From Rebecca billardiae RCC1528 (Eukaryota > Haptophyta), in NCBI GenBank assembly GCA_965240325.2, contig OZ251246.1:1178001-1242000 (forward strand): a stretch of DNA of 64,000 nt, written 5' to 3'. The notes below the pieces were generated by a model, which was given only the letters and a program-made list of their open reading frames with translations, did no database searches and was not told where the DNA came from. Positions 32,500 through 41,127 of the stretch are shown piece after piece (the first letter of the stretch is position 1; each line of letters begins with the position of its first letter). A program made the position numbers and the translations under genes.

Positions 32500-33277
32500 A
32501 TGCTCGTCACAAAGAAGAACCGCCTTGCGGTCTACAACTACCTCTTCAAGGGTGCGCGCTCGCCTGCGGCTGCCCACGCCCGGTGCGCCCGGGCTCGGGC
32601 GGCATAGGCGCGCGTGCTTGCGGACATGGCGGTGTGTGCCGCCGCATGACCGCGAGCGCGCGGTTGCGCGGTGCGCGCACTCTGGAACCGCGCAGAGGGC
32701 GTGGTGTGCGCGAAGAAGGACTACCGCATCGCGAAGCACCCCGACGTCGAGGCCTCCAACCTCGAGGTCATTAAGCTCTGCACGTCGCTCAAGTCGCGCG
32801 GGCTGCTGCACGAGATCTTCTCGTGGCAGTGGTACTACTGGAGCCTGACGGACGAGGGCATCGAGTACCTGCGCGAGTACCTGCACCTGCCCGCGGACGA
32901 GGTGCCGAACACGCTCAAGAAGTCGACCAAGGACCCGCTCCGCCGACCGGGTGGCGACGACCGGCGTGGGGGCGACCGCCCTCGGTTCCAGGACCGTGAG
33001 GGCTACCGCGGGGACAAGCCCGGCGGCGAGGTGCGTGCGAGGCCGGGCGCGCGCGGGGCGAGGGTGCTGTGGGCAGGGCGGGGATGGGGCGGGGTGCGGG
33101 CGTGTCGCCGCGCGCGCAGCGCCCGCGCTCACGCGTGCGTGCGCGCTCCCCGTCGCTCCGCGCCCCTTGCCCGCGCAGCGTGGCTTTGGCCGCGGCGGTG
33201 GCGGCTTTGGCCGTGGCGGTGGCGGCTTTGGCCGTGGCGGCGGCGGCGGCTTTGGCCGCGGCGACGGGCCACCGTAA
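32500..33277 (+). CDS. RPS10: 40S ribosomal protein S10 (eS10)
   Basis: Three exons (32500-32551, 32696-33030, 33179-33277) give 161 residues. The spliced protein starts [20 protein letters not shown], where the Glu codon is split by intron 1. It continues through [40 protein letters not shown] and [20 protein letters not shown], the diagnostic core of eS10. The third exon encodes a Gly/Phe/Arg tail of repeated GFGRGGGG units, an expected but species-variable end. Both introns have GTGCG and GCAG ends. eS10 sits on the head of the small subunit near the mRNA entry. The promoter-side gap to the RCC1 gene is about 225 bp. Confidence 0.97.
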
Positions 33278-33611
33278 GGTGGTCCGGCATGACGCCGCTG
33301 GTCGCGAGCACGCACGGGCGTGCCGACGCGGCGCTGCAGTGTGTGGTGGCGGGCGGGCGGCTCTTGATATCTGCCGGCGCACTTGCCGCCTGCCGCCGTG
33401 TGTCACTCACTGTCAGCGTGCCGGACAGTGTCACAGTGCCGCAGTGGCCCGACGGTGATGGAGTCGCCACACATCGTCTCACTCATCAGGCCGCGGCGCT
33501 TACTAGGAGTCTGCGCGCTGAGCGAGTGAGTGGGCACTGCTGGTGACAGTGCCTCGGCTTTAGATTCGGCCAGGTGCGCCGGCCACGCTGATCGCAGCGC
33601 CGAATGTAATA
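33278..33611. other. RPS10 3' flank
   Basis: No gene recognised. It ends at the TA (33610-33611) taken as the left target-site half of the next element. Confidence 0.4.
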
Positions 33612-34628
33612 TCCCCTTACCGCAGTTCCGACTCGGCGACTCTGTTCCGACTTTGCTTCGTATGGAAGCAAAGTTGACGGCGTCCGCTGAGGGCGCCCTG
33701 CGGCCAGTCAGGGCGCCTTTGGGCGCTGAACGCCGCATGACACTGTGCAGGCATGGTCTAGCTACCCTCAGACAGCCGCCAGACTGGTCCCTTCAGCTAC
33801 AATGCCTCCACGATGGCATCCCGCGGCAGCGCGCCGAGCTGCCGTACGGGCGTGTCGTGCCCGCCAGGCTGGCCGTGTGCCCGCGACACCCGGCTGCACG
33901 CCTTGCAGCTGCTTCAGGCAGGTAGGCGATCGGTCGAGATGGCTGTAGGCGGTGTACGTACTGCACGCGCTGGTCTGCGCGCGTTCACATGACTCGTCGC
34001 GCTGAACTCACTCACCTGCCAGTCGCGCGTGACACGCTTGGCGGCTTGCCGCACGCAGCAGCCGCAGGCCGCGCGCGCGGCGTGATTGCCGAGTGCAAGT
34101 CAGCCAGGAGCTCGGCGGGATGGGCGGTCATGTTTCTTCGTCTGTTTCGGTGTCGATCACATGCGCGACGCGCGCGCCCCGCTGCGCAAGTACACCCTCC
34201 TCATTGCCGACGTCACACAGGAAGCCGCATGATGGATCTCGAGCTCGGAGAGCAGCGTCCGAGCACCACAGGCACTGACTGGCAGCCCGAGAGCCGACCG
34301 GCGGGTGACGTCCTTCACCCCGCCTGATGCGGTACCGCGTGCGGCACCATACCGCAGCGATACGAGCACCTCAGAGGCGAACTGAGCACCCCTCAAAACT
34401 TTGCTTCTGGGCGTGCTCGAACACTCGTTTGGCACTCCGTTTGGACGCCGTGGCACCGGAGAAGGGGGAGGGCGGCGGCGATGAGGCTCGGGTGGCCCAC
34501 GAACATGCTCACAAAGATGCCTCTCAGCCATCGCGCGCCCTCTCGCGGCGTCCACCTGCCCGCCGAGCACGCACCCGCGGGGGCGAACCCATCTTTGCTT
34601 CGTATAGAAGCAACCTGCGGTAAGGGGA
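33612..34628. mobile_element. Putative 1.0-kb TIR element with subterminal hairpins
   Basis: A perfect 16-base inverted repeat, TATCCCCTTACCGCAG at 33610-33625 and its complement at 34615-34630, bounds this segment. Read with TA as target duplication, the element is 1017 bp with 14-bp ends. A near-palindrome (TTTGCTTC, 5-base loop, GAAGCAA) lies just inside both ends, at 33652-33672 and 34594-34611. No transposase was recognised inside, so it would be non-autonomous. It is not related to the 5301/23779 family except for the TA flanks. Confidence 0.6.
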
Positions 34629-34756
34629 TAGAAAGCTTTCACCAGCAGCTCCGCTCGGCTCGGTTCCTGAGCTGCTCAGAGCCAGAAGCCGACCGCGAAC
34701 GTTCGTCGTGGATTCGCCCTGCTCTGACGAACGTCGTCGAGTGATCAGTCAGGGCA

Positions 34757-36000
34757 ATGGGCGCCGGCACGCTCGGCCCCCGAATCCTCGCCCTCGCCGT
34801 GGGCGCGGCGCTCATCAGCGCGGCGTGTGCGCGGGTGCAGACGGCGGCAGATGTCGGCGCCATATTCGTCGCCTCGTGCGCCGGCAGCGTCGTGCAGAAG
34901 CTCGCGCTCTATCCGCTCGACACGATCAAAGTGCGCGCGCGGCGCATGGACTGCGGACGGGCGCACCGCGCGTGCGCGCGCGCCGCTCATCCGGGCCGGC
35001 CGCCATTCCCGCGCGCGTCGCTGCTGCGCGTGCGCCCCTGCAGACCCGTGCGCAATACTATCGACGCCCCCTGCCGAGCGGCGCGGCCGCTCGTCAGCGC
35101 GGCGCGGCGGAGGGCGGCGCGTGCGTGCAGCCGGGCCCGCCGGCAGCGGAGCCGGGGCTGGCGGCGGTGCGGGACCTGTACCGCGGGCTGACGCCGACGC
35201 TGCTCGGCGTGCTGCCCGTCTCGCTCGTGTACATGCCTACGTACGAGCTCGCCCGCGCGCTCGCCATCGGCCTCCCGCCCGCGTGGGTGCCCCTGGCGCG
35301 CGTGCTCGCCGGCTCTGTCGCGGGCCTGGCGTGCTCGGTCGTGCAGGTGCCCTCGTCTGTGCTCAAGGCGCGGATGCAGGTGCGCGCGGCGGGCGCGGGC
35401 GGGGAGGGCGTGCGCGCGGTGGCGCGCGAGATCTGGGCGTCCGAGGGCGCCCGCGGCTTCTACGCCGGCTGGGCCTCCGCCGCCGCCCTGGACGTGCTCT
35501 ACTCGACGCTGCAGTTCCTCGTGCTCGAGCGCACGCGCACGGTCGCGCTCGCGCTCGCGGCGGGCGGCGGGCTCGACCACTGCCTGGACGCGCTGCTCAG
35601 CGGGGCCGGCACCGAGCCGCGCGGCGTGCTGCGCCGGGGCCGCGCGCTCCGCGCGTGGGAGAACTCGGCGGTGGGCTGCGTGACCGGCGCGCTCACCGCC
35701 GCCCTCACCGAGCCGCTCGACGTCGCCAAGACGAGGCTGATGACGCAGCCGGCGGCGCGGCGGACGGGCGTCGCCGGGGTCGGCGGCGGCGCAGAGGGCG
35801 AGAGGCGGTACGCCGGGACGGTGGACTGCCTGCGCACCATCGCGCGCGCCGAGGGCCTCAGCGCGCTGTGGCGCGGCCTCGCCCCGCGCGTCGCGTACAC
35901 CGCGCTCAAGTCGGCGCTGTGGTACGGCACGTACGAGACGGTGCGCGCGCTGCTCGTCACGCTGCTCGGCGGGCTGCTCGCGAGCGGCAGGGCGCGCTGA
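34757..36000 (+). CDS. SLC25A26-like: Mitochondrial carrier, S-adenosylmethionine carrier-like
   Basis: Exons 34757-34930 and 35044-36000 give 376 residues. All three carrier repeats carry a PxD/PxS..K signature: PLDTIK joined by splicing to TRAQ (about 53-62), VQVPSSVLKARMQ (about 158-170), and EPLDVAKTRLMTQ (about 279-291). The second repeat's PSxVxKxRxQ in place of PxDxxKxRxQ is characteristic of S-adenosylmethionine carriers, as is the PLDTIKTR/PLDVAKTR pairing. Such carriers import SAM for methylation in mitochondria or plastids. Repeats are separated by Ala/Gly-rich inserts, making it longer than the ~270-320 usual for the family. The 113-bp intron interrupts the first signature motif. 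Confidence 0.88.
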
Positions 36001-36546
36001 GCGACCGTCTCGGTGGAGCCAGTGCGCGGCTTGGGCTTCCGCCACGCGCGTGGACGGGTGGGGAGCGACGCGGGTGGCGACGTGACTCGGTAGCGTGACG
36101 GCTCCAATCACGAGCAGCACGCCGTCGCTCACTCTGCACCATTGAGCGGGCATCATCTGACACGGTGAGTGAGAGTCGTCCGAGCACGGCGACCCGGACC
36201 GGCCGAGCCCGACTCGGCCTCGGACCGGACGAACGTCATCATACACAGTAGTATATCGAACACTCCGCCTATAATATTAATAAAAGCCCAGCAGCGGCCT
36301 AACGAGGCGACCAGATCCCATGTGTCACCGTAGTAGTCTAGCTTGATGATGATGTGTATCATCAGACAATCAGTGACGATATATGATTCTGCGCCATTCA
36401 ATCACGCACGCTCAGCAATCAGTGCCAGTGGCGGGACGAAAAACGCGTCGTCGTCCCGCCCCTGATAGACACATCACTGCACATGCACGCCGAAACGTGG
36501 CGGCAGGCGTCTTCATCCCTCGCGGCCACGCGTGATGCCCGCCACG
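36001..36546. other. Intergenic between convergent genes
   Basis: 3' flanks of the SAM carrier and the Lin0512 gene. The middle (36240-36420) is AT-rich. Nothing else recognised. Confidence 0.5.
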
Positions 36547-37014
36547 TCAGTATCCGACGGTGACGGCGGCGACGACGATGACCATCGTGTCGTCTTTGTC
36601 GCCCATCGCCTCTAGCGCGATGCCAGATGATGCGGCCAGCCCGCCCACGCTCAGCTGCACGGGGAGCAGCGTGCCGTATGGGAAGACGGCGCGCACGGCC
36701 GAGAGGTCGACGTCGTCGATGAAGCGCTCCGGCACGCCCAGCTGCACGTGCACCTTCATCTGCTCGTACCCGCCGGGCACGAGCTCCCGGATGGACGGGA
36801 TCGAGTTGAACTCGATCGCGTTGCGGCACGCGCGCACGGCAGCCTTGGTTGCGTCCTGCCCGTGCTGGTCGTTGCCGAAGCCGCACTCGATGAAGAGCAC
36901 GCGCTCCATCGGCGCCGCCGCCATGCGCACGCCCGACAGTCTGCGCGGCACCGGCGCATGCCTTTCTCGATGGCCCACAAGAGCAAGCAGCGCGAGCGCG
37001 ATGGCGACCGCCAT
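36547..37014 (-). CDS. Lin0512 family protein with N-terminal signal
   Basis: 155 residues from the ATG at 37014; upstream in-frame sequence opens at a non-ATG codon. The body matches the Lin0512 family pattern: MERVLFIECGFGNDQHGQDA, TKAAVRACRNAIEFNSIPSI, QMKVHVQLGVPERFIDDVDL, FPYGTLLPVQLSVGGL, and a final VIVVAAVTVGY. In bacteria this is a ~100-110 residue protein of unknown function. Here it is preceded by a hydrophobic stretch (MAVAIALALLALVG) and an Arg-rich linker, which would suit secretion or bipartite plastid targeting. Plastid location would fit a bacterial-type gene in an alga, but is inference. It is divergently paired with the DoxX-like gene. Confidence 0.75.
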   Translation of the reverse strand: MAVAIALALLALVGHRERHAPVPRRLSGVRMAAAPMERVLFIECGFGNDQHGQDATKAAVRACRNAIEFNSIPSIRELVPGGYEQMKVHVQLGVPERFIDDVDLSAVRAVFPYGTLLPVQLSVGGLAASSGIALEAMGDKDDTMVIVVAAVTVGY

Positions 37015-37185
37015 CGCTCTCCGCTTGGCGTTCCGTTGGCTTCGCAAGGTTCACTTACGAATTTCCGATATGAGCCCTTGAACTCACGAATAACGTCGAA
37101 CGGCGGCAACGTTGATGCTTTTTGGCGGCGGAGGTGCTGCGCGCAGCTTCGGTGCGTCTGGACCGGGACGGAGAGCATCGACACG
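37015..37185. promoter_or_regulatory. Divergent promoter between Lin0512 and DoxX-like genes
   Basis: 171 bp between opposite start codons. Slightly lower GC than the genes; no defined box recognised. Confidence 0.45.
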
Positions 37186-38006
37186 ATGCGTGCCCTTCCC
37201 GCGCTCGCGCGCCGGGTGAGCGTGCTGCCCGCCCCGGCGGCGCGGATGGTCATCGAGGAGATCGCGCCGTCGGGAATCAACGGGCTGCCCGTGTGGGAGC
37301 AGAGCGGCGCGTTCCTGCTCACCCTCGGCGCGGTGCTCGGCGGCGCGACGCTGCTGATTGCGGGCGGCACGGCCGTGACGCGTGCGCTGCCTCGTGGCCT
37401 CACACGCACGCTCACGTCGACGTGGCCCCTGCTCGGGCTGGTGTACCTCGCAGCAGGCGCGACGCATTTCACCTACCATGGCGCGTACGAGGCGATCGTG
37501 CCGCCGACCGGCACCTGGTGCGTGCGCGCAACCTTGCGTGCGCATGCGCTCGGCGCGCGCCCAGCGTGCGCCGCACGATAGCCGACGGTCCTCGCGCGCA
37601 CGCGCCGCCCGTGCGCGTCCGCAGGGGTCTGTGGCAGCTCCCGGGCAGCCCCGAGTTCCACGTCGCGTGGACCGGCGTCGCCGAGATCCTCGGCGGCGCC
37701 GGGCTGCTCGGCGGCGCGGTGGCGGAGCGGCTGGCGCTCCGCCCGCTGGGCTGGGTGCGGCAGAGCGCTGCGCTCGGCCTCTTCACGCTCACGCTCGCGG
37801 TGACGCCGGCGAACATCTACATGTTCACGCACGGCGCGATGATGGAGGGGCTGCCGGGGCCCGCCTCCGCCGGGCCGATCCCCGTGAGCGCGCACGCCGT
37901 GCGGCTGGGTCTGCAGTGCGTGCTGCTGGGGATGCTGTGGCAGCAGGCCGCCACGCCCGCGCCGCTGGGCGAGCTGCCCTCCTCGCGCGGCCCGGCGCAG
38001 GAGTAG
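37186..38006 (+). CDS. DoxX-like multi-pass membrane protein
   Basis: Exons 37186-37517 and 37625-38006 give 237 residues, with a Trp codon split by the 107-bp intron (GTW joined to GLWQLPGSPEFH). After a ~35-residue N-terminus (possible organelle presequence) come four to five hydrophobic helices: AFLLTLGAVLGGATLLIAGG, LLGLVYLAAGATHFTYH, FHVAWTGVAEILGGAGLLGG, and LGLFTLTLAVTPANIYMFTH. The segment HVAWTGVAEILGGAGLL, followed by an A.TPANIYM helix, is the typical DoxX/DUF-type arrangement. Plant and algal members are often plastid membrane proteins of unknown function. The name is a fold-level assignment, not a known reaction. Confidence 0.7.
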
Positions 38007-38832
38007 CGCCACGCCGCAGGCACGCGCTGGCTGCGCCGCGCGCGGGGCGGCGTCGGCCGCGCGCGCTCGACTTGCGATGGCGCCGTGCGCGAGGTGTGAC
38101 GAGCTCGCGCGCCTGCGGCTGGCGCCTGCCTCCGCACGCGGCATGCATGTTGTGGGCTTGCGGACGACTCCTGCTCTCCTGCGTCACTGCGTGTGCGTGC
38201 GGCTACGCGCGACGACGCGTGTCGCTTTGCTGCGCGCTACTAGCTCGTCACTTTTGTCAGCGGACGAAGAAGTGCTCGCGTCATCGTCGCGCGGGGCCGG
38301 CCACTGTCGCGCCCTCATCTCGGACCAGACGACTACTCGGCTGCTGTGGATTTCGGCTATACTCGGCTGGAGCCACTGCCGCGCCACTGACACTGTTCCG
38401 ACAGGTCCGCCACTCCGCCCGTCTCGCCACTCTCGGTGGATATATATATGCCGCCTGTAGTGTGCCTCTAGTAGTGCATACATATATTATATGGACGACG
38501 ACAGTATATATATAGTAGCTAGACGATCGACGCGATGACGACGACTACGACGACTGCAGTCCGCGACGGCGGCGCGCGGCGGGCGCAAATCACGCGGCAA
38601 CGGGCCAGGCAGTCGGCGTCGGAGCGGAGCGCCGGGCAGTCCCTGGCACCGCCGCCAGTCCCGAGTCCGCCACCGCCGGCCTGACCGGGCATGACCGGGA
38701 TGCGTGATATGCGCCGCGCCGCGGATGACGATGACGACGACGACGGCGGATAGTATTTGCGCTATAGCTTCGTAGTCAGTAGGCGATTGCACGCGGCGCG
38801 GATGCGTCGCGCCGTCGCCACGCCGACGACGC
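38007..38832. other. Intergenic between convergent genes
   Basis: 3' flanks of the DoxX-like and GT90 genes. Short TA tracts lie near 38440-38520 and a GAC/GTC-rich stretch near 38530-38560. No gene recognised. Confidence 0.5.
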
Positions 38833-40728
38833 TCACGCCGCGGCGGGCGGTGCGCGCCCGTGCAGCTGCGCGAGCACGTGCAGCAGCAGGTGCGAGTACC
38901 GCACCGCGTTGTCGTACGTGTACTCGTCGCGCGCGAACGCGGCGCCCGCCTGCGCGATCTCGCGCGCCACGCCCTCGTGCGCGTCGAGCCACGCGACCGT
39001 CTGGTGCACGCCGCCCTCCCCCACGGGCACAAAGTGCTTCCACGCGAGCAGCGCGCTGTGCACGAACAGCGCGGACGGCAGCAGCAGCGGGCGCGCACCC
39101 TCGAGCTTGAGCAGCACTGAGGCGCTGCGCAGCGCGAGGTACGCGCGCGAGCAGGCCGCGCCGTACCCGTCCATCGAGAGGATGTACCGGTGCTCCAGCG
39201 CCTCGCCCCACGAGGTGCGCCGCGCGGTGCCGAGCACCGAGCCGTCCGCGCACTCGGCCGGCGGGCGCGGCGCGCGCTGCTGCGCGCACGGCGGCAGGAT
39301 GAGCCGGCACGCCAGTCCGGACGGGTGCGGCAGCGGCGCGATCAGCGCGCGCGCCGACGCGCCGCGCGTGCCGTCCGCGCGGCGCGGGGGCGCCTTCGGC
39401 TGCAGCAGCTCGTGCGCCGAGCACACGCGCGCCCGCTGGTTGAGCAGCCCGTGGTGCTCGCCGCTCAGCGCGCCGGCAAAGTAGGCGACGCCGCCGCGCT
39501 TGGCGCCCCACGGCAGGTCGTTCTGCAGCGTCAGGTTGGCGCGGTACTCGTAGCTGGCCGCGCGCAGCCCGCCGCGCGCGTCGCGCATCGCGCCGGGCAG
39601 CACGTAGTGCCGCACGCGCAGCCGGCGGCGCGCGCGCGGCGCGGCCCCGCGCGCGGGCGCTCGCGCGCGCGCCGCGCGCGGGGGCAGCGGCCGCGGCGGC
39701 TGCGCGGCCGCGCGCGGCGCCGGCCGCCCCGCGCGCGCAGGGCCGCCCTTGCGCTTGGACCTCGAGCCGCGCACCCGGCCGAAGAGCAGCTCGAGCTCGG
39801 GCATGAGCGCGGCCTCGGCGTTCTGCGCGTCCTTCTGGAAGCAGAGCACCGGCAGCGGCAGCCGGCGCGGCTCGACGCCCGGCGCCACGCTCACGCTGCG
39901 AGGCTGCGCCACCAGCTTGCCACACTTGCACACGGCGCGCGGCGCGAGCGCGCACGCGCCCGCCGCCGCCGCGCGCGCGGCCGCGCCGCCCGCGGGGCGC
40001 GCGGCGGTGCCGTTCGGCTCGCACTCGAGCGGGCACGAGCCGGCGCTCGGCTCGGGCCGCGGCCTCGCGTTCCCCGGGCACCCGTCGCTCGGGAACGCGA
40101 CGAACGTCACGTTGAGCCCCGGGTCGAGCGCGGCAACGTCCGAGAAGTGTCCGTGGAAGGCGGCGGTGCGGTGCTTGCGGTACCCGGGCACGCCGCCGCT
40201 GAGCCGGCGGAGGGCGCCGCGCTCGATGCGCAGGAGGAGCGCGGTGGGGTACCGCGCCGCGAGCGCGTCCGTCCAGTGCGCCACGTCCCACGTCCCCGCG
40301 CGCAGCCAGTGCCGCAGCTGCGTGCGCACCGCTCCCTCGATCCACTCGCCGCCGCGCCGCGGCTCCGGGTGCGACAGGGAGGCCTGGCGCGCGCGCGCGC
40401 GCTCGAGGATGCGCCGCTCGTCTGGGGTGGGCTCGTCCGACACGGGCGGCACCAGCGGGTACGGCGCCGGCCGCGGCGCGTCGAGCGGCATGGGCGGGCC
40501 CGCGCGCGCGCGCTCGGCGGCCGCGCGCACGCCGCGCGAGGCGTGCAGCTCCGCGCAGCGGTCGGGCGACAGGCTGGCGCCCGCGGCGGCGGTGGCGGGC
40601 ACGTCGCCACGAGGCGCGCCTGCCCCTCGCCCGGCCTCGAGCGTGCTGCCCGCGGCGACCAGCAAGGAGGCCGCCGCGCACGCGCGCAGCGTGCTCATCG
40701 GCGCAACATGCCGCCTGCGCGTCGCCAT
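38833..40728 (-). CDS. CAP10/GT90-family glycosyltransferase-like protein
   Basis: 631 residues from the ATG at 40728 (MATRRRHVAPMSTLRACAAA), intronless. Residues ~11-30 form a signal-peptide or signal-anchor stretch. The C-terminal third is diagnostic of CAP10/GT90 (POGLUT/xylosyltransferase) enzymes: LPWGAKRGGVAYFAGALSG, EHRYILSMDGYGAACSRAY, SASVLLKLEG, HSALLAWKHFVPVGEGGVHQ, TVAWLDAHEGVAREIAQAGA and FARDEYTYDNAVRYSHLLLH. Family enzymes work in the ER or Golgi lumen, adding glucose or xylose to proteins or polysaccharides. The middle carries long Ala/Arg/Pro inserts (about 330-430) and a Cys-rich patch (CPLECEPN, CKCGKL). The acceptor is unknown. The start could instead be the ATG at 40698. 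Confidence 0.8.
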   Translation of the reverse strand: MATRRRHVAPMSTLRACAAASLLVAAGSTLEAGRGAGAPRGDVPATAAAGASLSPDRCAELHASRGVRAAAERARAGPPMPLDAPRPAPYPLVPPVSDEPTPDERRILERARARQASLSHPEPRRGGEWIEGAVRTQLRHWLRAGTWDVAHWTDALAARYPTALLLRIERGALRRLSGGVPGYRKHRTAAFHGHFSDVAALDPGLNVTFVAFPSDGCPGNARPRPEPSAGSCPLECEPNGTAARPAGGAAARAAAAGACALAPRAVCKCGKLVAQPRSVSVAPGVEPRRLPLPVLCFQKDAQNAEAALMPELELLFGRVRGSRSKRKGGPARAGRPAPRAAAQPPRPLPPRAARARAPARGAAPRARRRLRVRHYVLPGAMRDARGGLRAASYEYRANLTLQNDLPWGAKRGGVAYFAGALSGEHHGLLNQRARVCSAHELLQPKAPPRRADGTRGASARALIAPLPHPSGLACRLILPPCAQQRAPRPPAECADGSVLGTARRTSWGEALEHRYILSMDGYGAACSRAYLALRSASVLLKLEGARPLLLPSALFVHSALLAWKHFVPVGEGGVHQTVAWLDAHEGVAREIAQAGAAFARDEYTYDNAVRYSHLLLHVLAQLHGRAPPAAA

Positions 40729-40917
40729 CGTGCAAAACCGCGGGCCCGCCGGCGCGGCCGTCCGCGGCCGTTGCTCCCGCGTCGTGCTTTTTTTTTCCGA
40801 CCGCAGGAAAACAAATAACACCATTGATATATATGTCGCACGACCGCCGCGCGTCGTCTTGATCATACTGCTGATGCTAATTCCGCGGGTCAGCGGATCC
40901 GGATGACGCCCGCCGCT

Positions 40918-41094
40918 TTAAGAAGAGCGCCGCCCGGCCGCGCGCTGCTGCTCGGCCTGCCGCTCGGCGAGCGCGGCGCCAAAGTCCGCCGTCTTGCGCG
41001 TGCCGACCGCGGGCGAGGTGATCGTCTCGAGCGGTGTGCCCGTGCCAGGCGGGGCGCGGCTCGCGGGCCGGCGCTCGGGCTGCTCGCGCTCCCC

Positions 41095-41127
<33 letters not shown>

